Positions 6,683-13,701 of a stretch of DNA of 14,761 bases are shown piece after piece. Numbering within the stretch: the stretch's first letter is position 1; each line of letters opens with the position of its first letter. The notes beneath the pieces were generated by a model, which was not told the DNA's origin, made no database searches, and saw only the letters and a program-made list of their open reading frames with translations. Source of the DNA: an uncultured Actinomycetes bacterium (GTDB lineage Bacteria; Actinomycetota; Actinomycetes; Nanopelagicales; Nanopelagicaceae); NCBI GenBank assembly GCA_903928395.1, contig CAIYQS010000201.1, positions 1 through 14,761 of the forward strand, given 5' to 3'. The position numbers and the translations under genes are program-made.

Positions 6683-7648
6683 CTAGAGCAAACGCAGTGG
6701 CGCTATTCCGCGGGCAATCTGACGCTCAAAATGGACTTCGCGCTTATCGACAAAGGTCGCAACGTCGGTGGTGCTCTTCTGGATGAAGGCAGCCAATCGA
6801 TCGCGAGCCGCTGCGCCCTCGCCAGTCAAGGTGGCTAGCTCAAAAATCCCCCAGGCGCGCAAGACCGGAAGCACGACATCTTCTAAATGAAGTTTCAGGT
6901 CATAAATACCGGCGAGTGCAATCTGAACAGATTTGCGACCCCAACCTGGCATGCCTGCACCGGGCATTTGGAAATTGATTAGGACATCGGTAATGGCGCA
7001 CATTGCAGCGTTCGGTTCCAACTTAAGAGCAGCAGCTATCAAGTTCCGGTAGAACAACATATGTAAGTTTTCGTCTAACGCAACGCGAGCCAACATTCCT
7101 TCGCAAATTTCATCATCAGAAATTCGACCGGTGTTGCGATGTGAAATTCGGGTCGCTAATTCCTGAAAAGTCACATATGCAATCGTGTGCAACATATCGT
7201 TGGGGTAAGGAGTTTGGTAGCCCACTTGCATGTGCGCCATCCGTAAATCTTCAAGTTCAATAGGATCGACACCACGAGTGGCCATCAAATAATCTCTAAT
7301 TACTATTCCATGACGCGCTTCCTCGGCGGTCCAACGATTGATCCAAGTGTTCCATGCTCCGTCGCGGCTTGTAGCAAACGCGATTTCGGTGTGATACGAG
7401 GGAAGATTATCTTCGGTTAAGAGGTTGAGGACGAGGGAGTCTTGCGCAACAAGCGTGAGCTTTGAATCCTTCGCCTCCCAGGCATCACCGTTGAGGGGAC
7501 CGGCAAAGGTACGTCCTTCAGACCAAGGAACATATTCGTGGGGATACCAATCGCGTGTGGTTTTGATATGTCGCTCAATTTCGATCGCCACAGTCGGTTC
7601 CAAGTCGCGAATTAATCGCGATTGGATCTTGGGATCGGTCTCGGCCAT
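6683..7648 (-). CDS. Acyl-[acyl-carrier-protein] desaturase (soluble diiron, fatty acid desaturase type 2)
   Basis: Predicted to introduce a double bond into an acyl chain on ACP with O2 and reduced ferredoxin, adjusting membrane fluidity. It belongs to the ferritin-like soluble family that includes plant stearoyl-ACP desaturase and mycobacterial DesA proteins. The 321 residues carry the full set of iron ligands: E79 (LTEDNLPSYH), E110-X2-H113 (EEARH), E163 (FQELATR) and E193-X2-H196 (DENLH). The upstream codons read TTG-TTG-ATG; ATG at 7648 is preferred because GAGGAG (7656-7661) lies 7 nt before it. It stands alone, 72-79 bp downstream of trmD. It lies exactly where two conserved actinobacterial gene blocks meet. 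No good terminator follows it. Confidence 0.92.
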   Translation of the reverse strand: MAETDPKIQSRLIRDLEPTVAIEIERHIKTTRDWYPHEYVPWSEGRTFAGPLNGDAWEAKDSKLTLVAQDSLVLNLLTEDNLPSYHTEIAFATSRDGAWNTWINRWTAEEARHGIVIRDYLMATRGVDPIELEDLRMAHMQVGYQTPYPNDMLHTIAYVTFQELATRISHRNTGRISDDEICEGMLARVALDENLHMLFYRNLIAAALKLEPNAAMCAITDVLINFQMPGAGMPGWGRKSVQIALAGIYDLKLHLEDVVLPVLRAWGIFELATLTGEGAAARDRLAAFIQKSTTDVATFVDKREVHFERQIARGIAPLRLL

Positions 7649-7655
7649 CAACAAA

Positions 7656-7661
7656 CTCCTC
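7656..7661 (-). promoter_or_regulatory. Shine-Dalgarno that selects the desaturase ATG
   Basis: GAGGAG on the minus strand is 7 nt before the ATG at 7648. It is 1 nt before the in-frame TTG at 7654 and 4 nt before the TTG at 7651. The spacing favours the ATG. Confidence 0.7.
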
Positions 7662-7726
7662 TATCTGATCTATCACTTACTCTTTGACCAATATGCAGTA
7701 GATGAAAGGTACCGCGTGGGAAGGGG

Positions 7727-8428
7727 TTACCCGCGAGTTTGGGGATTTAACTTCTGAGTCCGTTCAAGCGCTTGATCATTTCTCCAGGCCTTGATAAGAG
7801 CGTGATTGCCTGAGAGCAATACCTCTGGCACGTCCAATCCTCGCCATACCGCAGGCTTTGTGTAATTGGGGTATTCGACGGCATCCTCGGGAAGGGAATG
7901 GGATTCCTCCACCAAAGATTGTGGATTTCCTACAACTCCCGGGATCAAACGAATAATTGCTTCCATAATCACTAGGGTGGCGACTTCTCCCCCGCCTAAT
8001 ACGTAATCCCCAATAGAAATTTCACGAACCCTGACATGCGGGACGGTTTGATAGTACCTCGTGACTCGGTGATCTATCCCCTCATATCTCCCACAGGCAA
8101 ATATCAGGTGTTCACACTCAACCAACTCTTGCGCCAAACTTTGAGTAAGTTTCTGACCTGCTGGGGTCAAAATAATAAGGTCATGTATTGCTGCACTGCT
8201 CCCCAAAAGCACCTGATCTATGGCTTCACCCCACGGAACAGGTGACATGACCATTCCGGCTCCACCACCATAAGGAGTGTCGTCCACGCTCTTGTGAACC
8301 CCATCCGCCTGATCCCTCAAGTCGTGGATCGCTATCGATACTAAGTTTTTCTCTTGCGCTTTTCCTATCAAAGAAAGTTTGAGGGGTGAAAAATACTCTG
8401 GAAAAATAGAGATCAAATCAAATTTCAC
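7727..8428 (-). CDS. trmD: tRNA (guanine(37)-N1)-methyltransferase TrmD
   Basis: Methylates N1 of G37 next to the anticodon using SAM, preventing +1 frameshifting; it is a cytoplasmic SPOUT-family homodimer. With the GTG at 8428 it has 233 residues. Visible motifs are DDTPYGGGAGMV (49-60), CGRYEGIDHR (112-121) and EISIGDYVLGGGE (136-148), which form the deep trefoil-knot SAM site, then the C-terminal PNYTKPAVWRG and LLSGNHA segments. The GTG is preferred over the ATG at 8437 because it gives MKFDLISIFPEYF, matching the family N-terminus. GGAG (8438-8441) is 9 nt from the GTG but directly abuts the ATG. Only 1 bp separates the rimM stop from this start, so coupling is likely. It is the last gene of rpsP-khpA-rimM-trmD. 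Confidence 0.95.
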   Translation of the reverse strand: MKFDLISIFPEYFSPLKLSLIGKAQEKNLVSIAIHDLRDQADGVHKSVDDTPYGGGAGMVMSPVPWGEAIDQVLLGSSAAIHDLIILTPAGQKLTQSLAQELVECEHLIFACGRYEGIDHRVTRYYQTVPHVRVREISIGDYVLGGGEVATLVIMEAIIRLIPGVVGNPQSLVEESHSLPEDAVEYPNYTKPAVWRGLDVPEVLLSGNHALIKAWRNDQALERTQKLNPQTRG

Positions 8429-8429
8429 T

Positions 8430-8975
8430 TTAATCATCTCCGACGAGTTGGTCATTATCTTTTTGCAATTCAAGTAATCCACTTGGTGGACACACAACAA
8501 TTCTTCGATTTTCGATATCAACTTCAGGTACAAATTCGGATATGAATGGGAGAAGTACCTCCCCGAATTTGCTTTGAATCGCCAACACATCTTGCCCAGG
8601 TAAATTAAGAACGTCCGTGAGCACTCCGAGTGTGGATCCTGCTTCGTCAACTACATCACACCCAATTAACTGTTGCACGTGGTATTCATCTGCTTCGGCG
8701 CTGCTTTGGTCCTCTTTGAAATCAACATCAGCCATCAGCAAAGTATCGCGAATCCGCTCGACTGCAGTGCGATCTTTAACCTCTTTAAATTTGAGAAGCA
8801 AGATGCCATTGTGATCTCGCGTTGATTCAATGGTGAGTGGCCCATTACCTACAGGATCGGTAACAAGTTGTGCGCCCACGACAAACCGTTCGTCAGGTAA
8901 GTCAGTGCGAATTTCGATGGTCGCTTCACCAAGTACTCCATGCGCCCGGCCAATTCGGCCGACCACGAGCAACAT
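8430..8975 (-). CDS. rimM: 16S rRNA processing / 30S assembly factor RimM
   Basis: Assists maturation of the 30S head near ribosomal protein S19. The 181-residue protein has an N-terminal RimM barrel (about 1-85) beginning VVGRIGRAHGVLGE, the characteristic family signature. A C-terminal PRC-barrel domain (about 95-175) contains DEYHVQQLIGCDVVDEAG and VPEVDIENRRIVVCPPSGLLE. Length is normal. The ATG at 8975 lies 2 bp after the khpA stop and the TAA is 1 bp before the preferred trmD GTG, so ribosomes probably pass from gene to gene. Confidence 0.95.
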   Translation of the reverse strand: MLLVVGRIGRAHGVLGEATIEIRTDLPDERFVVGAQLVTDPVGNGPLTIESTRDHNGILLLKFKEVKDRTAVERIRDTLLMADVDFKEDQSSAEADEYHVQQLIGCDVVDEAGSTLGVLTDVLNLPGQDVLAIQSKFGEVLLPFISEFVPEVDIENRRIVVCPPSGLLELQKDNDQLVGDD

Positions 8976-8977
8976 TG

Positions 8978-9217
8978 CTAGCGAGCCTCGTCAGCCTCGA
9001 TGAGATCGACTCGAACGGAACGACCAGCAATTGCGCTTATAACTGTGCGAAGTGCGCGTGCGGTGCGGCCATTGCGGCCAATCACCTTTCCAATATCATC
9101 AGGATGCACGCGAACTTCTAAAGTTGTTCCACGGCGATGAGTCTTCTCAGTGATGACAACCTCTTCTGGATTATCAACAATTCCCTTTACGAGATGTTCG
9201 AGAGCCTCGTCAATCAT
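8978..9217 (-). CDS. khpA: KH-domain RNA-binding protein KhpA (YlqC family)
   Basis: Small single-KH RNA-binding protein that in Gram-positive bacteria pairs with the Jag/KhpB protein and affects RNA stability and cell elongation. The 79 residues contain one KH fold with the GXXG loop as GRNG (47-50), within KVIGRNGRTARALRTVI. The surrounding TTLEVRVHPDD and VRVDLIEAD strands fit the family. It sits 2 bp after rpsP and 2 bp before rimM, the conserved rpsP-khpA-rimM-trmD order. Only a weak GAGT precedes its ATG, so it is probably coupled to rpsP translation. Confidence 0.93.
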   Translation of the reverse strand: MIDEALEHLVKGIVDNPEEVVITEKTHRRGTTLEVRVHPDDIGKVIGRNGRTARALRTVISAIAGRSVRVDLIEADEAR

Positions 9218-9219
9218 GG

Positions 9220-9705
9220 TTACTCAGCACTCGCTTCTGTGGGTTCGCTTGCTGCGGCTACTGTCTCGGCGCTCTCTTCGATTGCTGGGGCAGGGTTTGC
9301 CTTTGCAGCTAACTTGTCGGCGGCCTTCTTCTTGGCTGTTGTTGCGCCATCAGCAGGCTCGTTCATCGCATCCTTCACAGCTGCCTCGTAAGCAATGCGC
9401 TTATCAGGCTTTGGTTCTGCGAAGCAAAGTGTTCCTTCGGTTCCAGGAAGGCCCTTGAACTTCTGCCAATCACCGGTGATCTTGAGGATTGCCTCTACGG
9501 CTTCAGTTGGTTGTGCTCCAACGCCAAGCCAATACGCTGCACGCTCACCGTTTACCTGGATGAATGATGGTTCAGCATTTGGGTTGTAACGACCGATCTC
9601 CTCGATAGCGCGGCTATCGCGAGCGGTGCGAGCATCGGCAACAACAATTCGGTAATGCGCGGTGCGAATCTTTCCGAAACGCATCAGTTTAATTTTAACG
9701 GCCAC
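9220..9705 (-). CDS. rpsP: 30S ribosomal protein S16 with Ala/Lys/Glu-rich C-terminal extension
   Basis: Structural protein of the small ribosomal subunit. Of its 161 residues about the first 80 are the S16 core (VKIKLMRFGKIRTAHYRIVV, then GRYNPNAEP and ERAAYWLGVGAQPTEAV). A roughly 80-residue tail follows, going from a short conserved segment (about 85-116) to a low-complexity AKKKAADKLAAKANPAP...EASAE end. Such tails are common in Actinobacteria, whereas the E. coli protein stops near residue 82. The start is GTG at 9705, with AAGGAG (9717-9722) 11 nt upstream, slightly long spacing. It is the first gene of the operon. I see no single convincing promoter in the 235-bp upstream gap. Confidence 0.96.
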   Translation of the reverse strand: MAVKIKLMRFGKIRTAHYRIVVADARTARDSRAIEEIGRYNPNAEPSFIQVNGERAAYWLGVGAQPTEAVEAILKITGDWQKFKGLPGTEGTLCFAEPKPDKRIAYEAAVKDAMNEPADGATTAKKKAADKLAAKANPAPAIEESAETVAAASEPTEASAE

Positions 9706-9840
9706 GTGTGTGGTTACTCCTTGGGTGATTCGGTTCGATCATCACGCTGTCAGTGGGAGCGACAGGCAAATCTCAATCCATAATGGATGGGTTGTTAATC
9801 TGGAATAAGGGGTAGAGGGCCCTTACGCAGGGGGCCAATC
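9706..9840. other. rpsP upstream region with GC-rich hairpin
   Basis: This non-coding stretch must hold the rpsP leader and, unless ffh reads through, its promoter. I could not pick a clear -35/-10 pair. The main structure is GGCCC (9818-9822) and GGGCC (9832-9836), a 5-bp stem around a 9-base loop. It contains CCTTACGC, the same 8-mer found in the first two 35-bp repeats next to it. It may act as a terminator for ffh or as a decayed repeat copy. Confidence 0.5.
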
Positions 9841-9939
9841 TTGCCACCTTACGCTCGCGTGGCCAAATTACGAATTTGCCACCTTACGCTCGCGTGGCCA
9901 AATTACGAACTTGCCACCGTACGCTCGCGTGGCCAAATT
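9841..9939. repeat. Three tandem 35-bp direct repeats between ffh and rpsP
   Basis: Copies begin at 9841, 9876 and 9911 with an exact 35-bp period. Each opens TTGCCACC and continues TACGCTCGCGTGGCCAAATT. Copies one and two differ only at their last base. Copy three has one change at 9919 (T to G) and follows the pattern to 9939. Each unit contains GCCAC and GTGGC as 5-bp inverted arms around an 11-base loop, extended by TTG/CAA with one bulged base. There are no unique spacers and 35 is not a multiple of three, so this is neither CRISPR nor coding. Function unknown; REP-like hairpin array or transcript 3'-end structure are possible. Confidence 0.9.
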
Positions 9940-9944
9940 GGCAC
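9929..9944 (-). repeat. Inverted repeat directly after the ffh stop
   Basis: GTGGCCAA (9929-9936) and TTGGCAC (9938-9944) form an imperfect inverted repeat with one bulged base, ending at the base before the ffh TAG. It is built partly from the third 35-bp repeat. It could form the 3' end of the ffh transcript but has no U-run, so a terminator role is uncertain. Confidence 0.45.
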
Positions 9945-11387
9945 CTATCCCTGCTCAGCCGCCCTTTTTGCTGGATTTCCAGATTTGGACTTCTTTTTGG
10001 GCGGCAATTGCTTGTTGATTTTAGGCATAGCTGGCATCCCAGGAATAGCAGGCATCCCAGGTGGCCCTCCGCCACCATTTCTCATCTGGCGCATCATCTT
10101 CTGGGCCGCCGTGAAGCGGTCCACCAAATTGTTCACCTCAGAAACCTGCCGGCCACTTCCCTTGGCAATTCTGGCCCGCCGGGTGCCGTTTAGAATCTTT
10201 ACATCCCCGCGTTCGGCAGGGGTCATTGATTGGATGATCGCCTCTGTTCGGACTAATTCATTATCGTCGATACTTTCGAGTTGCTTCTTCATCGCGCCGC
10301 TGTTCATGCCCGGCAACATTCCAAGCATTTTGGTCATAGATCCCATCTTCTTCAACGCCTGCAACTGACTCAGAAAATCAATCAGTGTGAAATCATCCCC
10401 GCGAGCAAATTTTTCCTCAAATTTCTTGGAGAGGTCAGGATCAATCGCAGCCTTGGCTTGTTCAGCAAGAGTCGCGACATCTCCAAGCCCCAAAATACGA
10501 GAAGCCATTCGCTCCGGATGGAAGAGGTCAAAATCAGCAGGCTTTTCGCCAGTGGCAACAAACATGATGGGTCGCTCGGTGAGCGTAACAATTGATAGTG
10601 CGGCTCCCCCTCGAGCATCTCCATCAAGTTTCGTGAGAACAACTCCGTCAAAACCGACTCCGCGCATAAAACTGCTTGCGGTGCGCACCGCATCTTGGCC
10701 GAGCATTGCATCAACAACAAAGAGGATTTCGTCTGGCTTTATCGCATCTCGAATCTTTGAAGCTTGGGTCATTAACTCTTCATCGACGCCTAATCGTCCA
10801 GCTGTATCTACAATGACAAAGTTATGTAATTTATCTTCAGCAAATTTCTTTCCAGCTTGCGCAACCTTAATCGGATCCCCCACACCGTTTCCGGGTTCGG
10901 GGGCAAAGACTGGAATTCCTACGCTCTGGCCAACTTGTTGCAACTGATTAACAGCGTTCGGGCGCTGTAAATCTGAGGCAACTAGGAGCGGAGTATTGCC
11001 CTGATTCTTGAGGAAGAGCGCAAGCTTTCCGGCAAGCGAAGTTTTACCAGCTCCTTGTAACCCCACGAGCATGATGACCGTTGGGGATTTCTTTGCCATC
11101 CGAATACGTCTTGTTTGCCCACCCAAAATTTTGGTGAGTTCAAGATTTACAATTTCAAAGATGCCATTGGAAGGATTGGTGCTCTTGTTGACTTGATCAA
11201 GCGCTAGCAGTGATTGTTCTTTAATTGCTTGGCTAAAAGAGTCGGCAACTTCTAGCGCAACATCGGATTCAAGGAGCGCGGTCCGAATCTCCGTAACGAT
11301 GTCATCGATATCGCCAGCCTTAATCCTGCCCCTTGAGCGCAGCGAGGAAAATACTGACGAGAATTTTGAGGTGAGGGAATCAAACAC
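9945..11387 (-). CDS. ffh: Signal recognition particle protein Ffh (SRP54)
   Basis: GTPase that binds 4.5S RNA and signal sequences and delivers ribosomes to FtsY and the Sec translocon. The 480 residues comprise the N-domain (about 1-88), a G-domain with GLQGAGKT (109-116), DLQRPNAVNQ (139-148), DTAGR (194-198) and TKLDGDARGG (252-261), and a methionine-rich M-domain from about 330. A Gly/Pro/Met then Lys-rich tail (GGGGPPGMPAIPGMPAMP, then KKKSKSG) ends the protein. The start is GTG at 11387, giving MFDSLTSKFSSVFSSLRSRGRI, the usual family start. TACCCT lies exactly 6 nt before it and no Shine-Dalgarno is properly placed, so a leaderless mRNA is likely in addition to readthrough from glnD, 23 bp upstream. 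Confidence 0.97.
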   Translation of the reverse strand: MFDSLTSKFSSVFSSLRSRGRIKAGDIDDIVTEIRTALLESDVALEVADSFSQAIKEQSLLALDQVNKSTNPSNGIFEIVNLELTKILGGQTRRIRMAKKSPTVIMLVGLQGAGKTSLAGKLALFLKNQGNTPLLVASDLQRPNAVNQLQQVGQSVGIPVFAPEPGNGVGDPIKVAQAGKKFAEDKLHNFVIVDTAGRLGVDEELMTQASKIRDAIKPDEILFVVDAMLGQDAVRTASSFMRGVGFDGVVLTKLDGDARGGAALSIVTLTERPIMFVATGEKPADFDLFHPERMASRILGLGDVATLAEQAKAAIDPDLSKKFEEKFARGDDFTLIDFLSQLQALKKMGSMTKMLGMLPGMNSGAMKKQLESIDDNELVRTEAIIQSMTPAERGDVKILNGTRRARIAKGSGRQVSEVNNLVDRFTAAQKMMRQMRNGGGGPPGMPAIPGMPAMPKINKQLPPKKKSKSGNPAKRAAEQG

Positions 11388-11399
11388 GGGTTAAGGGTA
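11388..11399 (-). promoter_or_regulatory. Leaderless -10 element for ffh
   Basis: TACCCT (11394-11399, minus strand) is followed by TAACCC and the GTG at 11387. It sits in the 23-bp gap after glnD, so ffh can be expressed independently of the nitrogen genes. No strong -35 is visible at the end of glnD. Confidence 0.5.
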
Positions 11400-11410
11400 C
11401 AGCTCCATTC

Positions 11411-13672
11411 TTAATCGGAATCGCTCAAAATAATTTGAAGCCGACGTGCAAGTTCTTCGGCCTGAGCGGTTGAGAGTGGCGCGCCGTTCAAGTCGGTTAC
11501 GTACAGAGTGTCAAAAGCCTCCGCCCCAAGGGTAGAAACTATTGCGCCCCTGATGTCGACTCCAAATTCAGATATTGCAGTAGCCACCGTATGAAGTAGC
11601 GCCGGCCTATCATGCATCCTAACTTCGATAATCGTTGAGTCTGTGACAATTTGCGTGATCGCGGAAACAACAGGAGGAGGAACCAAAATTCCGGGGCGGC
11701 GGTAATACGACCGAATTCGCTCGTTGATGCGGACTTGTAAATCTTCAGTTCCAACTAGTGCGCGTTCAATGAGTTCAAATAATCCATCCCTTGAAGGAAT
11801 GGGTACATTGACATCGACGTTAACTACCCAATTCATAACGGCGACGCTATCCACCGTTCTGGTTTTGGCGGAACGAACGTCAAGCCGCGACACGGTAAAG
11901 ACGGCAGTGATGGCGGAAAGCAAACCTGTTCGATCGGGCGAAACAATTTCGAGTTCAAGCACATCACCACGATCAACAATTTCAAGAGATAAGGTTTTTT
12001 GCGCCACTTTAGCTATCTGCATCTCAGTCAGTTCCGGTTGAGGTGGCGGTGTAATACCTTGCATGGCTGCCAGCGTTCGCTCCACCAAGCTTTCAACTAG
12101 CCCAGCCTTCCACTCGCTCCACGCAGTGCGCCCAGTTGCTTCACCATCTGCAATACTCAAAGCGTGCAGAAGTTCCAGAAGTTCCGCACTTTTTACGATG
12201 CCTCTTACATACTCAATGGTTTGTGGATCATCAATATCACGCCGGGTAGCAATACTTGGAAGCAAAAGATGATGAATCACCATAGCCGCCAATGTGTCGG
12301 CATCGTTGTCACTAAAACCCAGTCGCTTAGCTAACGGCCGAATGAGCACTGCTCCAAATTCTGAGTGATCTTCGCCTTCGTAGCCTTTTCCGATGTCATG
12401 GAAGAGCGCACCCACCAATAACAGGTCTGGGCGATGCACTTCGCGAGTTAAAGTCGCGGCGCGAACCGCGGTTTCTAGCATGTGGTGGTCAACCGTGTGA
12501 TGGTGAAGTACATTTCGTTGCGGCAAGAATCGGACATGGCTCCACTCAGGAATCCAACGTTCAATCAAACCTTCTTGATCCAGCGCTTCGAAGACATCGA
12601 TCATCGCCTCCCCTGCGCCGATAAGTGCAACCAAATCCTCACGGGATTGCCGCGGCCAAGGCGTAGGCAATGGCGCGAAGTTCGCTGCGATGTTAGTGGT
12701 GCTTTCGATGGAAAGTCGAACGCCACGTTGTGCGGCATAAGCCGCGGCTCGAAGACCGAGTCCAGAATCTGCTGCGATGTCGTAATCGGCTGTAATACCT
12801 ATCTCATTTCTAAATCGTTCTAGTCCTTTTGCGATTGGGATTCGCTTCGCCCGGCGCAACGCGAATCGATTGACACGTTGATCAATTCGATACCAGGTGA
12901 GTGCCATGACATAGTCAACAGCGCGCGCGGCTTTCGATAGCTCAAGCATCAGAGCATCGGCATCGCTAAAACCCATTCCAGCGGCTACTGCATCCTGCTC
13001 CGTTAATAGAAGTTGATCACGAGTGCGACCAGTGACGCCATGCAATTCATCTCGAACATTGGCAAAAAGTGCCTCGGACGCCGCTAAGCGTCCTAACGCG
13101 ATTGGAATCAACTCACTCTTAGCGAGAGATCTGATCAAAGTGATATCTCGTAACCCACCGCGAGACTCTTTGATATCTGGCTCGAGTAAAAATGCCAATT
13201 CTCCGAAAGCCGTGCTCCGTTGATTAACACTTTCGCGGAGCATCGGAACGTAATTGCGAATTCGGCTACGCCATTGCTTATTAGCGTCGGTAGCGACTGT
13301 GATCGTGAAATCCTCATTGCCAGCTATATGACGAATATCTAACAATCCTAAAATTACTTTGATATCCCCTCGAGCAACTGCCTTAGTCTCAGCGCGAGTG
13401 CGAACAGAGTAATCAATTTGTCGTCCCAGGCTCCACAAAGGATTAAGCATCGCCTTGATAAATACGCTTAGATTTCGCTCACTTATTCCATTGTGTATGA
13501 AAAGAAGATCTAAATCTGAACCTGGCGAGAGTTCGCCACGCCCAAATCCACCGACAGCCGTTAGCGCAATCTGGCGATCAGTGATTCCTGATGCGACAAG
13601 AGCGTCGTGAAAAAGATCAACGAGTTCACGATCACTCGCATCAGATCTTTCACGACGCTCTCTGGTACCCAT
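11411..13672 (-). CDS. glnD: PII nucleotidyltransferase / nucleotidyl-removing enzyme GlnD
   Basis: Modifies and de-modifies the PII protein according to glutamine level; in the actinobacteria studied the modification is adenylylation of GlnK rather than uridylylation. The 753 residues show the nucleotidyltransferase motif GGFGRGELSPGSDLDLLF (41-58, metal ligands D53 and D55). An HD domain has HHHTVDHH (about 390-397) and the H425-D426 pair in FHDIGKG. Two ACT domains lie at about 569-645 (SPDRTGLLSA) and 678-753 (HDRPALLHTV). All catalytic residues are present, so both activities are expected. It is somewhat shorter than the E. coli enzyme of roughly 890. It lies 25 bp after glnB, with TAGGCT 6 nt before its ATG and no Shine-Dalgarno. 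Confidence 0.96.
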   Translation of the reverse strand: MGTRERRERSDASDRELVDLFHDALVASGITDRQIALTAVGGFGRGELSPGSDLDLLFIHNGISERNLSVFIKAMLNPLWSLGRQIDYSVRTRAETKAVARGDIKVILGLLDIRHIAGNEDFTITVATDANKQWRSRIRNYVPMLRESVNQRSTAFGELAFLLEPDIKESRGGLRDITLIRSLAKSELIPIALGRLAASEALFANVRDELHGVTGRTRDQLLLTEQDAVAAGMGFSDADALMLELSKAARAVDYVMALTWYRIDQRVNRFALRRAKRIPIAKGLERFRNEIGITADYDIAADSGLGLRAAAYAAQRGVRLSIESTTNIAANFAPLPTPWPRQSREDLVALIGAGEAMIDVFEALDQEGLIERWIPEWSHVRFLPQRNVLHHHTVDHHMLETAVRAATLTREVHRPDLLLVGALFHDIGKGYEGEDHSEFGAVLIRPLAKRLGFSDNDADTLAAMVIHHLLLPSIATRRDIDDPQTIEYVRGIVKSAELLELLHALSIADGEATGRTAWSEWKAGLVESLVERTLAAMQGITPPPQPELTEMQIAKVAQKTLSLEIVDRGDVLELEIVSPDRTGLLSAITAVFTVSRLDVRSAKTRTVDSVAVMNWVVNVDVNVPIPSRDGLFELIERALVGTEDLQVRINERIRSYYRRPGILVPPPVVSAITQIVTDSTIIEVRMHDRPALLHTVATAISEFGVDIRGAIVSTLGAEAFDTLYVTDLNGAPLSTAQAEELARRLQIILSDSD

Positions 13673-13684
13673 ATGGGTAGCCTA
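13673..13684 (-). promoter_or_regulatory. Leaderless -10 element for glnD
   Basis: TAGGCT (13679-13684, minus strand) is followed by ACCCAT and the ATG at 13672, identical in hexamer and spacing to the thioesterase promoter. It would allow glnD transcription separate from amt-glnB. Confidence 0.5.
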
Positions 13685-13685
13685 C

Positions 13686-13701
13686 TTAAGGGTCACCTTA
13701 A
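13686..13701 (-). repeat. Inverted repeat across the glnB stop codon
   Basis: TTAAGG (13686-13691) and CCTTAA (13696-13701) are perfect arms around a 4-base loop and include the glnB TAA. A hairpin here could reduce readthrough from glnB into glnD. The arms are short and AT-rich outside the GG/CC, and no U-tract follows, so its effect is uncertain. Confidence 0.4.

Noticed and set aside
6286..6786. Plus-strand open frame covering the DUF4193 upstream gap
   Set aside because: It overlaps two well-supported minus-strand genes and its translation lacks family features; the gap is better explained by promoter, leader and Shine-Dalgarno.
7713..7735. Possible trmD terminator (CGC..GGG / CCC GCG with a 2-base bulge)
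   Set aside because: The loop contains the trmD stop codon and no T-run follows on the minus strand, so support is too weak.
8429..8650. N-terminal extension of TrmD by about 70 residues
   Set aside because: It overlaps rimM in another frame and adds sequence unlike any TrmD; the family N-terminus begins at 8428.
9841..9939. CRISPR array
   Set aside because: The repeats are directly adjacent with no unique spacers, only three copies are present, and no cas gene is nearby.
9841..10368. Plus-strand open frame through the repeats into the 3' end of ffh
   Set aside because: The 35-bp period shifts frame at each copy, and the rest is the antisense of the Ffh M-domain and tail.
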